From NCBI RefSeq assembly GCF_000023105.1, contig NC_012669.1, positions 4,403,025 through 4,467,024 on the forward strand: 64,000 bases of DNA. Direction: 5' to 3'. Within the stretch, counting starts at the first letter, position 1; each line of letters starts with the position of its first letter. Below are positions 50,582 through 59,233 of this stretch, one piece after another. The notes below the pieces were generated by a model. It was given only the letters and a program-made list of their open reading frames with translations. It was not told the DNA's origin and made no database searches. The stretch is from Beutenbergia cavernae DSM 12333. Its GTDB lineage: Bacteria; Actinomycetota; Actinomycetes; Actinomycetales; Beutenbergiaceae. The position numbers and the translations under genes are program-made.

Positions 50582-51240
50582 CGCGACGCCGTGGCCCGGC
50601 GGAGGCTGAGGCGGGTGAGGAGAGCGCCGACCAGCATCCCCCCGCCACCGGCGGTGGCCATGATGAGGAACGCGGTCGGGACACCTGAGAGAGTCGCGAC
50701 GGCACCGACCAGCACGATCCAGACGCCGAGCGCGAACTGGCTCCAGGAACGCCAGATCGCGGCACCGGCCATGTAGAGCGCGCCGACGATGAGGCACGAG
50801 ATCCCGTTGGCCATGAGGCCGATGAGCTCCTCGGAGGCGCCGTGCTCACCCATCGTTCGCAGGAGAACCCCCAGCATGACGAACGACAGCGACCACGCCC
50901 AGCCGTACATCGCCCCGCTGACCGCGCTCGCGCCCCGCACCCCCATGGTCCGGCGAGCGATGTGCACCGCCGTGAGGACGATCGCGATCACCAGCGCCGC
51001 GGTGAACACCACGAAGGCCCAGCCCGGGGGCACGCCGTCGTCGCGGCTCGCGACCCAGAGCGTGAGGTAGCCGATCGTCCACGCGATTCCCCACACGAGG
51101 AACAGCACGCGACCGTCGGGCTCGATCCGCACCCTGACGCGTGCGGCGTCCGCGCCAAGGATGCGGAGGCTCTCCGCGGCGTCCAGGCCCTCGGACGGCT
51201 CGACCTCCGACGAGGGACCACCTTCCCGGGGATCCGTCAT
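50578..51240 (-). CDS. Six-helix membrane protein of the exporter operon
   Basis: A 220-residue protein with an acidic N-terminal tail of about 40 residues and about six predicted membrane helices. No family is recognised with confidence. It is the first gene of the operon that contains the HTH_34 regulator and ABC exporter and is coupled to the regulator by ATGA. This gene order is common for regulator-exporter operons of Gram-positive bacteria, where the membrane protein's role is unknown. Confidence 0.8.
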   Translation of the reverse strand: MTDPREGGPSSEVEPSEGLDAAESLRILGADAARVRVRIEPDGRVLFLVWGIAWTIGYLTLWVASRDDGVPPGWAFVVFTAALVIAIVLTAVHIARRTMGVRGASAVSGAMYGWAWSLSFVMLGVLLRTMGEHGASEELIGLMANGISCLIVGALYMAGAAIWRSWSQFALGVWIVLVGAVATLSGVPTAFLIMATAGGGGMLVGALLTRLSLRRATASR

Positions 51241-51262
51241 CTGACCTCCTCAGGTCCCGTCG

Positions 51263-51281
51263 AACTTTGCAGTACAAACTT
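51263..51281. promoter_or_regulatory. Imperfect palindrome, candidate HTH_34 operator
   Basis: AACTTTG (51263-51269) and CAAACTT (51275-51281) flank five bases, matching at 14 of 19 symmetric positions. It lies 22 bases before the operon start in an AT-rich patch, where the promoter must be. A second ACTT...AAGT dyad follows at 51278-51292. Confidence 0.5.
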
Positions 51282-51364
51282 CTTTGCCAAGTATGCACGG
51301 CCCGGCCCACCGGGACAACCGCCGTCGTCGATCCACCCGACGCGCGGGCGGCTCGCCGGCGCCC

Positions 51365-51370
51365 TACAGT
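51365..51370 (+). promoter_or_regulatory. Possible -10 box of the CPBP protease gene
   Basis: TACAGT lies 47 bases before the GTG start at 51418. The -35 region is not clear. Confidence 0.3.
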
Positions 51371-51417
51371 CCCCACGAACGCGCACATCCGACGGCGCCC
51401 AGCCCTGGAGGATCCCT

Positions 51418-52260
51418 GTGGCCACATCGATCGCCGACAGCCCCTGGCGCACCTTCTGGAACCGGGGCGGCGTATGGCGCGCCGTCCTGCTGGCCGTCGT
51501 CTACCTCGCGATCTACCTGGCCGCTGGCCTCCTCGCGGGGACGCTGTTCCGCGACCAGCTCGGCGACGACGACGTCTTCGCGACGCCGATGAGCGTGTTC
51601 GCCGGCCTGACGTTCGCGCTGATCATCGGCGCGATCGTGCTGACGGCGTTCCTCGCCTCCGTGCGCTGGTTCGGCCCGGTCTTCGGCCCCCAGCCGATCG
51701 GCGGACGAGCCTGGATGTGGGTCATCCCGGTGCTCGTGGCCGTCCCGATCGTGCTGCGGCTCGCCGGCATCGACTACGAGAGCTACGCCTCGGGCGTCGT
51801 GCTCGTGACTCTCCTGTCCGGGTTGCTCATCGGGTTCTGCGAGGAGGTGCTCTGCCGCGGGATCGTCGTGAAGATGCTCCGCGACGGTGGCCGGTCCGAG
51901 TGGACGGTCATGGCCGTGTCCTCGCTCATCTTCGCCCTGCTCCACAGCGCCAACCTCCTCGCCGGGATGGCGCCCGCCACGGTCGCGCTGACGATCGTCT
52001 ACACGTTCGGCTTCGGTGCCTGCATGTACCTCACGCTTCGCGTGACGGGGCGCCTCATCTGGCCGATCGTCCTGCACGGCCTCTTCGACCCCACGCTCTT
52101 CCTCGCGACGGGCGGGATCGACGCCGAGTCCGGGGAGCAGACCTCGTCGCTGCTCGCGCTCGCGGCGCCGTTCAACTTCGTCTTCATCGCAGCCGGACTC
52201 GTGGCGCTCCTGGTCGTCCGGGGCCGCGTGCAGCGTGTTCCGGAGCCGCAGGCGGCCTGA
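51418..52260 (+). CDS. CPBP-family intramembrane protease
   Basis: A 280-residue membrane protein with about eight helices. The CPBP (Abi) catalytic motifs are complete: EEVLCR (Glu-Glu-x3-Arg) near residue 140, LLHSAN with the second-motif His, and VLHGLFD. Relatives cleave CAAX-like or other membrane substrates, or protect against bacteriocins. GTG at 51418 has GGAGG seven bases upstream. It is divergent from the exporter operon and converges on panE. Confidence 0.9.
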   Translation: MATSIADSPWRTFWNRGGVWRAVLLAVVYLAIYLAAGLLAGTLFRDQLGDDDVFATPMSVFAGLTFALIIGAIVLTAFLASVRWFGPVFGPQPIGGRAWMWVIPVLVAVPIVLRLAGIDYESYASGVVLVTLLSGLLIGFCEEVLCRGIVVKMLRDGGRSEWTVMAVSSLIFALLHSANLLAGMAPATVALTIVYTFGFGACMYLTLRVTGRLIWPIVLHGLFDPTLFLATGGIDAESGEQTSSLLALAAPFNFVFIAAGLVALLVVRGRVQRVPEPQAA

Positions 52261-52266
52261 GCCGGG

Positions 52267-53253
52267 CTACTGCGCGGCGAGTGCGGCGAGCAGCTCCGCC
52301 GCGCGGCCGGAGCCCGGCGCGGCGCCGGCCGCTGCGGCGACGGCGGCACGCGCCTGGAGCGCCGCGTTCACCGGGGTCGGGACGCCGTGCGTCCGCCCGA
52401 GGAGCACGATCTCCCCGTTGAGGTAGTCGACCTCGACCGACCCGGTGCCGCGTGCGAGGGACTGCCACGTCGAGCTGCCGCCGCGTTCGAAGCCCGGCAC
52501 GGTCCCCACGCCGAAGGCGGAGCGCATCGCCGACTGCTCCTCGTCCGACGTCCACGGGATCCCCGCGGCCTCCAGCGCCGCCTCGCCCTCCTGGCGGGCG
52601 CGTCGCACGAGGCTCGCGGCATCGTCGTCCCGCCCGAACAGCGCGTCGGCCGCGTTCCCGAGGTTGCCGAGCAGCTTGGCGTACTTCCAGCGCATGACGT
52701 CGTCGCGCACCGGTGCGACGAACCCGCCGGCGGCGAGGTCCGTGCCGATGAGCTCGACCGTCGCGTCGACGCCGGACGGGTACCGGCCCAGCGTCAGCAC
52801 CCCGGGGGCCGGGTCGCCGGGCGCGACGACGACGCCCGGCCGCAGGTGCGTCGCCGGCAGCCACACCGTGACGGCGACGACGTGCCCGAACCGGCGCAGC
52901 ACCTGCCGTTCGTTGTCGACGCCGTTCTGCGCGCACACCACCGTCAGTCGCTCGCCGGCCGTTCCGCCGTCCACCGTCGCCGGCGCCCAGGCCGCGAGCG
53001 CACCGGCGGTGTCCTGCGACTTCGTCGCGAGCACCAGGACGTCGTCCGGTCGGAGCACCAGGTCGTCCGGCCCGCCCGCTGCCGGGATGGGCAGCACGCG
53101 GGTGCTCGACGGCGTCGCGAACGTCAGGCCGTCCTCGCGCAGCACACGCAGGTGCTCGCCCCGTGCGACGAGAACGACGTCGCGTCCCGCCTCGTGGAGG
53201 GACGCACCGATGGTCGCGCCGACCGCGCCGGCGCCGATGATCACGTATCGCAC
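52267..53253 (-). CDS. panE: 2-dehydropantoate 2-reductase family protein
   Basis: A 328-residue ketopantoate reductase (ApbA/PanE). The NADPH-binding motif GAGAVGATIG is at 7-16. Further matches are LATKSQDT, VCAQNGVDNER, and the C-terminal active-site Lys in MRWKYAKLLGNLGNA. It would reduce 2-dehydropantoate to pantoate in the pantothenate pathway. Non-operonic homologues can act on other 2-keto acids, so the substrate is not certain. The GTG at 53253 is the only start before the NADP motif. Confidence 0.88.
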   Translation of the reverse strand: MRYVIIGAGAVGATIGASLHEAGRDVVLVARGEHLRVLREDGLTFATPSSTRVLPIPAAGGPDDLVLRPDDVLVLATKSQDTAGALAAWAPATVDGGTAGERLTVVCAQNGVDNERQVLRRFGHVVAVTVWLPATHLRPGVVVAPGDPAPGVLTLGRYPSGVDATVELIGTDLAAGGFVAPVRDDVMRWKYAKLLGNLGNAADALFGRDDDAASLVRRARQEGEAALEAAGIPWTSDEEQSAMRSAFGVGTVPGFERGGSSTWQSLARGTGSVEVDYLNGEIVLLGRTHGVPTPVNAALQARAAVAAAAGAAPGSGRAAELLAALAAQ

Positions 53254-53315
53254 AGGACCACTCTTCCAGGTCGAGACCCCGCCGGTCCCGAGGTCCCGCC
53301 GCCCTCGACTCTCTC

Positions 53316-53385
53316 CTTCGCCGAGTGCATTCCTTCTGCCGCGACACGCCGACGGCACCCGGGAGAGACCACGCACTCGGCGAAG
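53316..53385. repeat. Palindrome, 58-bp subtype, between panE and CPBP genes
   Basis: CTTCGCCGAGTGC (53316-53328) and GCACTCGGCGAAG (53373-53385) are perfect inverted 13-mers. From CGAG to CTCG the element is 58 bp. Its outer arm matches that of the hemB-hemL element, and both loops contain CGCGACACGCCG in opposite orientation. Confidence 0.75.
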
Positions 53386-53411
53386 CGCGGGGCACCCTCG
53401 GGTCGGAGTGG

Positions 53412-53417
53412 TAGAAC
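53412..53417 (+). promoter_or_regulatory. Candidate leaderless -10 box (second CPBP gene)
   Basis: TAGAAC lies six bases before the ATG at 53424, and no ribosome binding site is present. Confidence 0.35.
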
Positions 53418-53423
53418 CAGCAC

Positions 53424-54329
53424 ATGACGGACGCCGAGGGCGCACCACCGGGCGCGCCGGGGCCTGCCGACGCTCGCGCGTCCGCGCCAACGCCCACCGA
53501 CCGCCCAGCGGCACCCACGCCAGCGCCCACCGACCGCCCAGGGGCACCCGCACCGTCGCCCGCAGCGACGCGCCGCCGCCTCACCTGGGAGATCTGGCTC
53601 GTGCTCGGCGTGTCGCTGCTGGGCAGCGCGACGCTCGCGATCCTCAACCTCGTCGACCGCCTCACGATCGACATCCCGCTCGGCGACCAGTCCGCCACCC
53701 TCAACCCGCCGGCGAACGAACGCCCGTGGCTCGATCTCCTGTACCAGCTGCGCCGCATCGCGTTCCTGGCGTTGCCCGCGTTCCTCGCCCTGTACCTCCT
53801 CTCGGCGAACGGGCGGAGCGCCGCGCGGCGGATCGGGCTCGACCTGACGCGGCCGTGGAAAGACCTGCGGGACGGCGTCGTGCTCGCCGCGCTCGTCGGC
53901 ATCCCCGGGCTGGGGGTCTACGCGATCGGGCGGGCGCTCGGTATCACGGTCGAGGTGCGCGCGTCCGGGCTGGACGGCATCTGGTGGACGGTGCCCGTGC
54001 TCATCCTCGCCGCGCTCGCGAACGCGCTCGTCGAGGAGGTCGTCGTCGTCGGCTACCTCGCCGAGCGGCTGCGGGAGCTGCGGTGGCAGGTGCCGGCGAT
54101 CCTCGTCGTGAGCGCGCTCCTGCGGGGCAGCTACCACCTGTACCAGGGGCCCGGAATGGCGATCGGCAACGTCGCGATGGGTGTGCTGTTCGCCTGGTAC
54201 TACCTGAGCCCGCGGTGGGGGCACCGCGTGCTGCCGCTCGTGATCGCGCACACGCTCATCGACGTCGTCGCGTTCGTCGGGTACCAGCTGCTCCCCGAGG
54301 CGTGGCTGACGGCGCTCGGCCTCGCCTGA
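53424..54329 (+). CDS. CPBP-family intramembrane protease-like protein
   Basis: A 301-residue membrane protein. A disordered Pro/Ala tail (residues 1-50) contains a duplicated APTPTDRP unit from a DNA repeat. About eight helices follow. The CPBP motif is LVEEVVVVGYL: the Glu pair is present but the usual Arg is missing, a variation seen in one CPBP branch. Other motif residues are in SYHLYQG and IAHTLID. Whether it is proteolytic is uncertain. It is probably leaderless and converges on the DUF308 gene with a 12-base gap. Confidence 0.85.
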   Translation: MTDAEGAPPGAPGPADARASAPTPTDRPAAPTPAPTDRPGAPAPSPAATRRRLTWEIWLVLGVSLLGSATLAILNLVDRLTIDIPLGDQSATLNPPANERPWLDLLYQLRRIAFLALPAFLALYLLSANGRSAARRIGLDLTRPWKDLRDGVVLAALVGIPGLGVYAIGRALGITVEVRASGLDGIWWTVPVLILAALANALVEEVVVVGYLAERLRELRWQVPAILVVSALLRGSYHLYQGPGMAIGNVAMGVLFAWYYLSPRWGHRVLPLVIAHTLIDVVAFVGYQLLPEAWLTALGLA

Positions 54330-54341
54330 CGGCGCCCCGCG

Positions 54342-54932
54342 TCAGGCGGTCCGGGCGTCGTTCGCGGCCCGCTTGCCGGCCGACCGGATCTGGAAGCCCA
54401 GGATCACGAGCACGAGGCCGACGACGATCGCCCAGATGCCCAGCGTGAGCACGAGTGCCGCGGCGGTGATGCCGGGCTGCACGAGCAGCAGGATGCCCAG
54501 GATCGCGATGACGATGCCGGTGAAGAGGGTCCATCCCCAGCCGGGAAGCGGCCGCGCCTGGAACGCGGCGACCACGATGAAGATCCCGCCGAGGATCGCC
54601 CAGATGCCGCCGACGATGATGATGACGTCGAGCGACATGCCCGGCCGGAAGAGCAGCACGAGGCCGGCGATGATGCTGACGATCCCGAAGAAGATGCGCC
54701 ATCCCGCGCCCGGGAGCCCGCGCCACCGGATGCCGTCGACGAGCTCGACGATCCCGTCCACGACCCAGAACGCGCCGAGCAGGAGCACCAGCGTGAGCAC
54801 CGTGGCGCCGGGCCACACGAGCGCCAGGATGCCGAGGATGATCGCGAGCACGCCACGGATCACCGGGTAGTACCAGACCTGACCCGCGAGCTGTGAGAAC
54901 AGGGGCGCGGGGGCCCCGGGCGACTCCGACAT
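54342..54932 (-). CDS. HdeD-like membrane protein (DUF308)
   Basis: A 196-residue protein with six predicted helices arranged as three similar hairpins, each with an ILGILALVWPG-type turn (DUF308 repeat). HdeD relatives respond to acid or membrane stress, but their mechanism is unknown. The ATG at 54932 has GGAAGG upstream. It is divergent from the large flippase-like gene. Confidence 0.88.
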   Translation of the reverse strand: MSESPGAPAPLFSQLAGQVWYYPVIRGVLAIILGILALVWPGATVLTLVLLLGAFWVVDGIVELVDGIRWRGLPGAGWRIFFGIVSIIAGLVLLFRPGMSLDVIIIVGGIWAILGGIFIVVAAFQARPLPGWGWTLFTGIVIAILGILLLVQPGITAAALVLTLGIWAIVVGLVLVILGFQIRSAGKRAANDARTA

Positions 54933-55071
54933 GACTGTCCTGCCTTCCGGTTCGTCAACACCCACCGCGGCGTGGCACCAGCCGCGCCGTGTCTTTCGCA
55001 CCGCGGCCCATTCGTACCGCGAGCGGGGTGCCGCGGCAACGCGGCACACGGGAGTTCCGCAAGGTGCCGCC

Positions 55072-55077
55072 TAGACT
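55072..55077 (+). promoter_or_regulatory. Candidate leaderless -10 box (flippase gene)
   Basis: TAGACT lies seven bases before the ATG at 55085 without a ribosome binding site. An 8-bp hairpin (55028-55035 with 55040-55047) lies upstream of it. Confidence 0.45.
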
Positions 55078-55084
55078 CGCACGC

Positions 55085-57835
55085 ATGAGCGAGGCGGACG
55101 CGCCGGGCACCACGGTGCCCCAGGCGCCGGCACCGTCGGTGCCCCCGCCGACGCGCACGGTCGAGATCATCGACGTGCCCGCGCACCGGCTGCGCCGGCC
55201 CGGTGACCTGGTGGCGATGATCCTGGCGCTGCTCGGCGTCGTCCTCGTCCTGCTCCTCGCCGTGTACGCGCACCGCACCACCGAGGGCGTGACGGAGGAC
55301 ATCGAGAACGCCCTCCCTGACTTCCTGGAACGTCTTCTCGACATCCCGCTGAACCTCCTCGAGGGTCTCGTCACGTTCCTGCTGCCGCTCCTCGTCATCG
55401 TCGAGCGGCTGATCCGGCGCCAGGTCCGCGTGGTCCTCGAGGCGCTCGCGGCCGCAGTCGTCGCGGCGTTGCTGACCGGCGCCGGCGCGTGGCTGCTCAG
55501 GTCGTTCGCGCCGGACGCGCTCGTCGACGGCCTCGCGATCGCCTCCGGCACAGCGCTGTCGCCGGCGGTCGCCGCGATCGCCGCCCTGCTCACCACGATC
55601 GGCTCGCGCGACCGGCGCCGCGCGGTCGGGTGGTCGTGGAACCTGCTCTGGATCGTCCTCGTGCTCCAGGTGCTCATGGGCGCGATGTCCCTGCCCGGGG
55701 CCTTGGTCTCGGTGCTTCTCGGCCGCGCGCTGGGCCTGGCCGCCCGGTACCTGTGGGGCGTGCGCGGGGAGCGCGCGTATGGTCGCGACCTGGTCACCGC
55801 CATCCGCCGGGCCGGGCTCGATCCCTTGCGGATCCAGCGGATCGCTGATCCCGAGGACCTCGCCGAGGCCACCGCCGAGCTCGTGACGACCAACTCACCG
55901 ATCGGCTACGTCACCGAGCACCCGGACGCGCTGCCGGCCCGTGCGGAGCGGCGGGCGGAGATCCGTGAGGAGCGAGGGGCGGACGACGACGGCGCGCCGC
56001 CGACGTCGTCACCGGCCTTCATGGCGGCCACGTCGGAGCAGGCCGACGACGGCGAACCCGCGCCGTTCTCGTCGCCCACCCCGGTCGTCACGCTCGACGA
56101 CGAGAGCGCGCCCGCCGACGCCGGACCTCCCGCCCCGATTCGCCTCCGGGTGAGCGACCCGGCCACGGTGGCGCTCGCGCGCGAGGGCGAGAACCGCGTG
56201 TACGCCGTCGTCGACGCCGACGGCACCCGGTGGGACGTGGTGGTGCTCGACGGCGACCGGCAGGTGGTCGGCACGCTCGCCGCGTTCTGGTCGACGATCC
56301 GGCTCAAGGGCCTCGAGCAGCGAGCCGTGGTGTCGCTGCGGGCGGCCGCGGCGCGCGCGGCCCTCATGACGTACGCGGCGGCCGCCGCGGGGGTGCGGGC
56401 GCCCAGGCTGCAGGGCATCGCGGACGAGGAGGACTCGGTGCTGCTCGTCGGGGAGCACGTGTCCTCGGCCACGACCCTGTCCGCGATGCAGCCGGACGAC
56501 ATCACCGACGAGCTGCTCGACGGCGCCTGGGAGCAGCTGCGGGTGGCGCACGACGCCGGTCTGGCGCACCGGGCGATCACCGGCGACGCGATCCTCGTGG
56601 CCAGCGGGCGCGACGTGTGGCTCACCGCCTGGGAGAACGGCGAGATCGCGGCGTCCGAGCTCGCCCGCCGGCTGGATCTCGCGCAGATGCTCGCGCTCCT
56701 GGCGCTCACCGTCGGGCCCGAACGGGCCATGGCGAGCGCCTCGCGCTCCCTCACGGAGGAGCAGCTCGTCGCGATCGCACCCATCCTGCAGCCGGTGGCC
56801 CTGCCGCCCGCCACCCGGGCGGCGGCGCGCCGCGACAAGCAGGTGCTCGCGCGCGTCCAGAACCTGCTCGTCGACCTCATCCCGACGGCGCAGACGGAAC
56901 CGATGCAGCTCGCCCGGTTCAGCGCCCGGACGGTCGTCACGGTCACCGTCGCCGTCATCGCCGGCTTCATCCTGCTGACCACGCTGAACTTCGACCAGAT
57001 CATCGCCGCGGTGCGCGAGGCGAACCCGGTGTGGATGGTCGTGGCGTTCCTGCTGGGACTCCTCACCTACCTCGGCTCCGCGATGAGCCTCGTCGCGTTC
57101 TCCCCCGAGAAGCTCCCCCTCTGGCGCACCACGCTCGTGCAGGTGGCGGCGTCCGTCATCACGCTCGTGGCTCCCGCGGGGATCGGGCCGGCCGCCCTCA
57201 ACCTGCGGTACCTGCAGAAGAACCGCATCGCGACCCCGATGGCGCTCGCGACGGTGGCGCTCGTGCAGGTGTCGCAGTTCGTCACCACCGTCCTGCTGCT
57301 CCTGGTGATCGCTCTCGTCACCGGCTCGTCGGGCGCCCTGGACTCGTTGCCGTCCGGGGCCGTGCTGCTCGTCGTCGCTCTCGTGCTCGTGGCCGCGTCG
57401 ACGGCGTTCGCGTTCCCGGCGGTGCGCCGCTGGGTGCTCGCCCGGCTGGTGCCGATGCTGCGCCAGGTGTGGCCGCGCGTCGTGTGGGTCGTCGGGCAGC
57501 CCGGACGGCTCGCGATGGGGATCGGCGGCAACCTCATCATGACCATCGGCTACCTCGCGGCGTTCCAGGCGGCGCTCGAGGCGTTCGCTCAGAGCGTCCC
57601 GCTCACGTCGCTGGCGATCATCTACCTCGTCGGGACGGCGGCGGGCTCCGCGATCCCGACACCCGGGGGCGTCGGGACCGTCGAGCTCGCGCTCACGTCC
57701 GGCCTGCGGACGGCGGGCGTGCCGACGGCGGTGGCGGCGTCGTCGGCGGTCCTCTTCCGCGTGCTGACGTTCTGGGGCCGCGTGCCCCTCGGCTGGCTCG
57801 CGATGCGGTACCTGCAGAAGCGCGACGCGATCTGA
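55085..57835 (+). CDS. Pseudokinase-LPG synthetase TM/flippase-like membrane protein
   Basis: A 916-residue protein. The N-terminal third has about six helices (residues 40-240). A cytoplasmic linker rich in Asp, Ser and Pro is followed by a kinase-like domain (about 370-580), with VVSLRAAAARAALM and AHDAGLAHRAITGDAILV in the positions of the ATP lobe and catalytic loop. The catalytic Asp of HRD is replaced (HRA), so it is probably a pseudokinase. The last 300 residues match the LPG_synthase_TM (YbhN/AglD2) family, including VAPAGIGPAALNLRYL and IPTPGGVGTVELALT. No lysyl-transferase domain is present. It may move or regulate a polyprenol- or phospholipid-linked substrate. Confidence 0.85.
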   Translation: MSEADAPGTTVPQAPAPSVPPPTRTVEIIDVPAHRLRRPGDLVAMILALLGVVLVLLLAVYAHRTTEGVTEDIENALPDFLERLLDIPLNLLEGLVTFLLPLLVIVERLIRRQVRVVLEALAAAVVAALLTGAGAWLLRSFAPDALVDGLAIASGTALSPAVAAIAALLTTIGSRDRRRAVGWSWNLLWIVLVLQVLMGAMSLPGALVSVLLGRALGLAARYLWGVRGERAYGRDLVTAIRRAGLDPLRIQRIADPEDLAEATAELVTTNSPIGYVTEHPDALPARAERRAEIREERGADDDGAPPTSSPAFMAATSEQADDGEPAPFSSPTPVVTLDDESAPADAGPPAPIRLRVSDPATVALAREGENRVYAVVDADGTRWDVVVLDGDRQVVGTLAAFWSTIRLKGLEQRAVVSLRAAAARAALMTYAAAAAGVRAPRLQGIADEEDSVLLVGEHVSSATTLSAMQPDDITDELLDGAWEQLRVAHDAGLAHRAITGDAILVASGRDVWLTAWENGEIAASELARRLDLAQMLALLALTVGPERAMASASRSLTEEQLVAIAPILQPVALPPATRAAARRDKQVLARVQNLLVDLIPTAQTEPMQLARFSARTVVTVTVAVIAGFILLTTLNFDQIIAAVREANPVWMVVAFLLGLLTYLGSAMSLVAFSPEKLPLWRTTLVQVAASVITLVAPAGIGPAALNLRYLQKNRIATPMALATVALVQVSQFVTTVLLLLVIALVTGSSGALDSLPSGAVLLVVALVLVAASTAFAFPAVRRWVLARLVPMLRQVWPRVVWVVGQPGRLAMGIGGNLIMTIGYLAAFQAALEAFAQSVPLTSLAIIYLVGTAAGSAIPTPGGVGTVELALTSGLRTAGVPTAVAASSAVLFRVLTFWGRVPLGWLAMRYLQKRDAI

Positions 57836-57938
57836 GGATCGCGACCGACGAACGACGCCTCACATGTGCGCGCACGCGGCCGGTGCGTCGGTAGGCTGAC
57901 CGGGGCCCGGATCCAGTGGCGAGCGAGGCGGTGAGTCG

Positions 57939-59153
57939 ATGACGGTGTCGTTCCGTTTCGCCGCCATCACCGACCTCGGGACGGTCCGCACCAACAACGA
58001 GGACACTGCACTCGCGACGCCGCACCTGCTCGCCCTGGCGGACGGCATGGGCGGCCACGCGGCCGGCGAGGTCGCCTCAGCGGTGGCGATGCGCGCCGTC
58101 CTCGACCTCGTCCGCGATCCCCCGGCCGGCGACCTCGCGGGAGCCGTCGTCGGGGCTGCGCAGCGCGCCCGAGGGGCGCTGCACGCGATGTCGCGGGCGG
58201 ACCCCGAGCTCGAGGGCATGGGCACCACGCTCGTCGTGCTCGCCGCCGGCGGCGACGGCCTCACGCTGGCGCACATCGGCGACTCCCGCCTGTACCGGAT
58301 GCGCGACGGTCAGCTGACCCAGCTCACCGTGGACCACACGCACGTCCAGCGCCTCGTCGACAACGGCCAGCTCACCCCCGCCGGCGCCCGCACCCACCCG
58401 TACCGCTCCATGATCCTGCGGTCCCTGGACGACACGAGCGACGACGAGCCCGACATCGCCGTCCCGGACATCGCGCCCGGCGACCGTCTGCTGCTGTGCA
58501 GCGACGGCCTGAGCGACTACGTGGCGGACGAGCACCTCGAGGCGCTGCTGGCCGACGGCGACGTCGAGCACGCGGCGCAGGCCCTCGTCGACGTGGCGCT
58601 CACCATGCACTCGCGCGACAACGTCACGGTCGTGGTGGCGGACGTGCTGGACGACGACGCACCCGACGCACCCGACGGCGTCGCCGTCGGCGCCTCGCTC
58701 GACGCCGCCGTGCTGAGCGGCCCTGCGCGGCGCGCGCTGCAGGCGGTGTTCGACGACGTCGAGCCGGACGCCGACACCGTGCCGCGGCCCGGCGAGGCGG
58801 CCGCGGCGTCCGCGGCGGCGCCCGCGTCCGCGGAGGGGGACGAGGACGAGCCCGATCTCGCGGAGGAGCTGCTCGGCACGTCGGACGAAGCGGTCGACGA
58901 CGAGGACGAGGTCCACGAGGACCCGCCCGGAGACGTCGACGACGAACCTGCCGATCCGGCGCCCGCTGACGTCGGGCACGTGGCGAGCAGCGAGTCCGGG
59001 CGGAGCTCCGACGTCGTCGCCGGCACGTCCGATCCCGTCTCCTCCGCCGCCCCCGACAGCGTTCCCGCAGGTCGCCGCGCCTGGCCGTGGGTGGTGGGCG
59101 CGGTGGCGGTGCTCGCCGCCGCGGTCGCCGCGTGGTGGGTGTGGCTGCGGTGA
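57939..59153 (+). CDS. PP2C-family Ser/Thr protein phosphatase, membrane-anchored
   Basis: A 404-residue phosphatase. The PP2C domain (1-235) has VRTNNEDTAL, LADGMGGHAAGE, LCSDGLSDYV and SRDNVTVVV, which supply the metal-binding Asp residues. An acidic linker of about 140 residues leads to a single C-terminal helix (WPWVVGAVAVLAAAVAAWW). It would reverse the action of Ser/Thr kinases at the membrane. A -10-like TAGGCT lies about 42 bases before the ATG. The next gene, an anti-sigma-like ATPase, suggests a link to stress signalling. Confidence 0.93.
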   Translation: MTVSFRFAAITDLGTVRTNNEDTALATPHLLALADGMGGHAAGEVASAVAMRAVLDLVRDPPAGDLAGAVVGAAQRARGALHAMSRADPELEGMGTTLVVLAAGGDGLTLAHIGDSRLYRMRDGQLTQLTVDHTHVQRLVDNGQLTPAGARTHPYRSMILRSLDDTSDDEPDIAVPDIAPGDRLLLCSDGLSDYVADEHLEALLADGDVEHAAQALVDVALTMHSRDNVTVVVADVLDDDAPDAPDGVAVGASLDAAVLSGPARRALQAVFDDVEPDADTVPRPGEAAAASAAAPASAEGDEDEPDLAEELLGTSDEAVDDEDEVHEDPPGDVDDEPADPAPADVGHVASSESGRSSDVVAGTSDPVSSAAPDSVPAGRRAWPWVVGAVAVLAAAVAAWWVWLR

Positions 59154-59233
59154 GCCTGTGGACCGCCGGCGACGAGTTGCCGAGCGGGGGCGGAGGCCGG
59201 ATCGTAGAGGCCAGACGTCGGGAAGGGGCGCGC

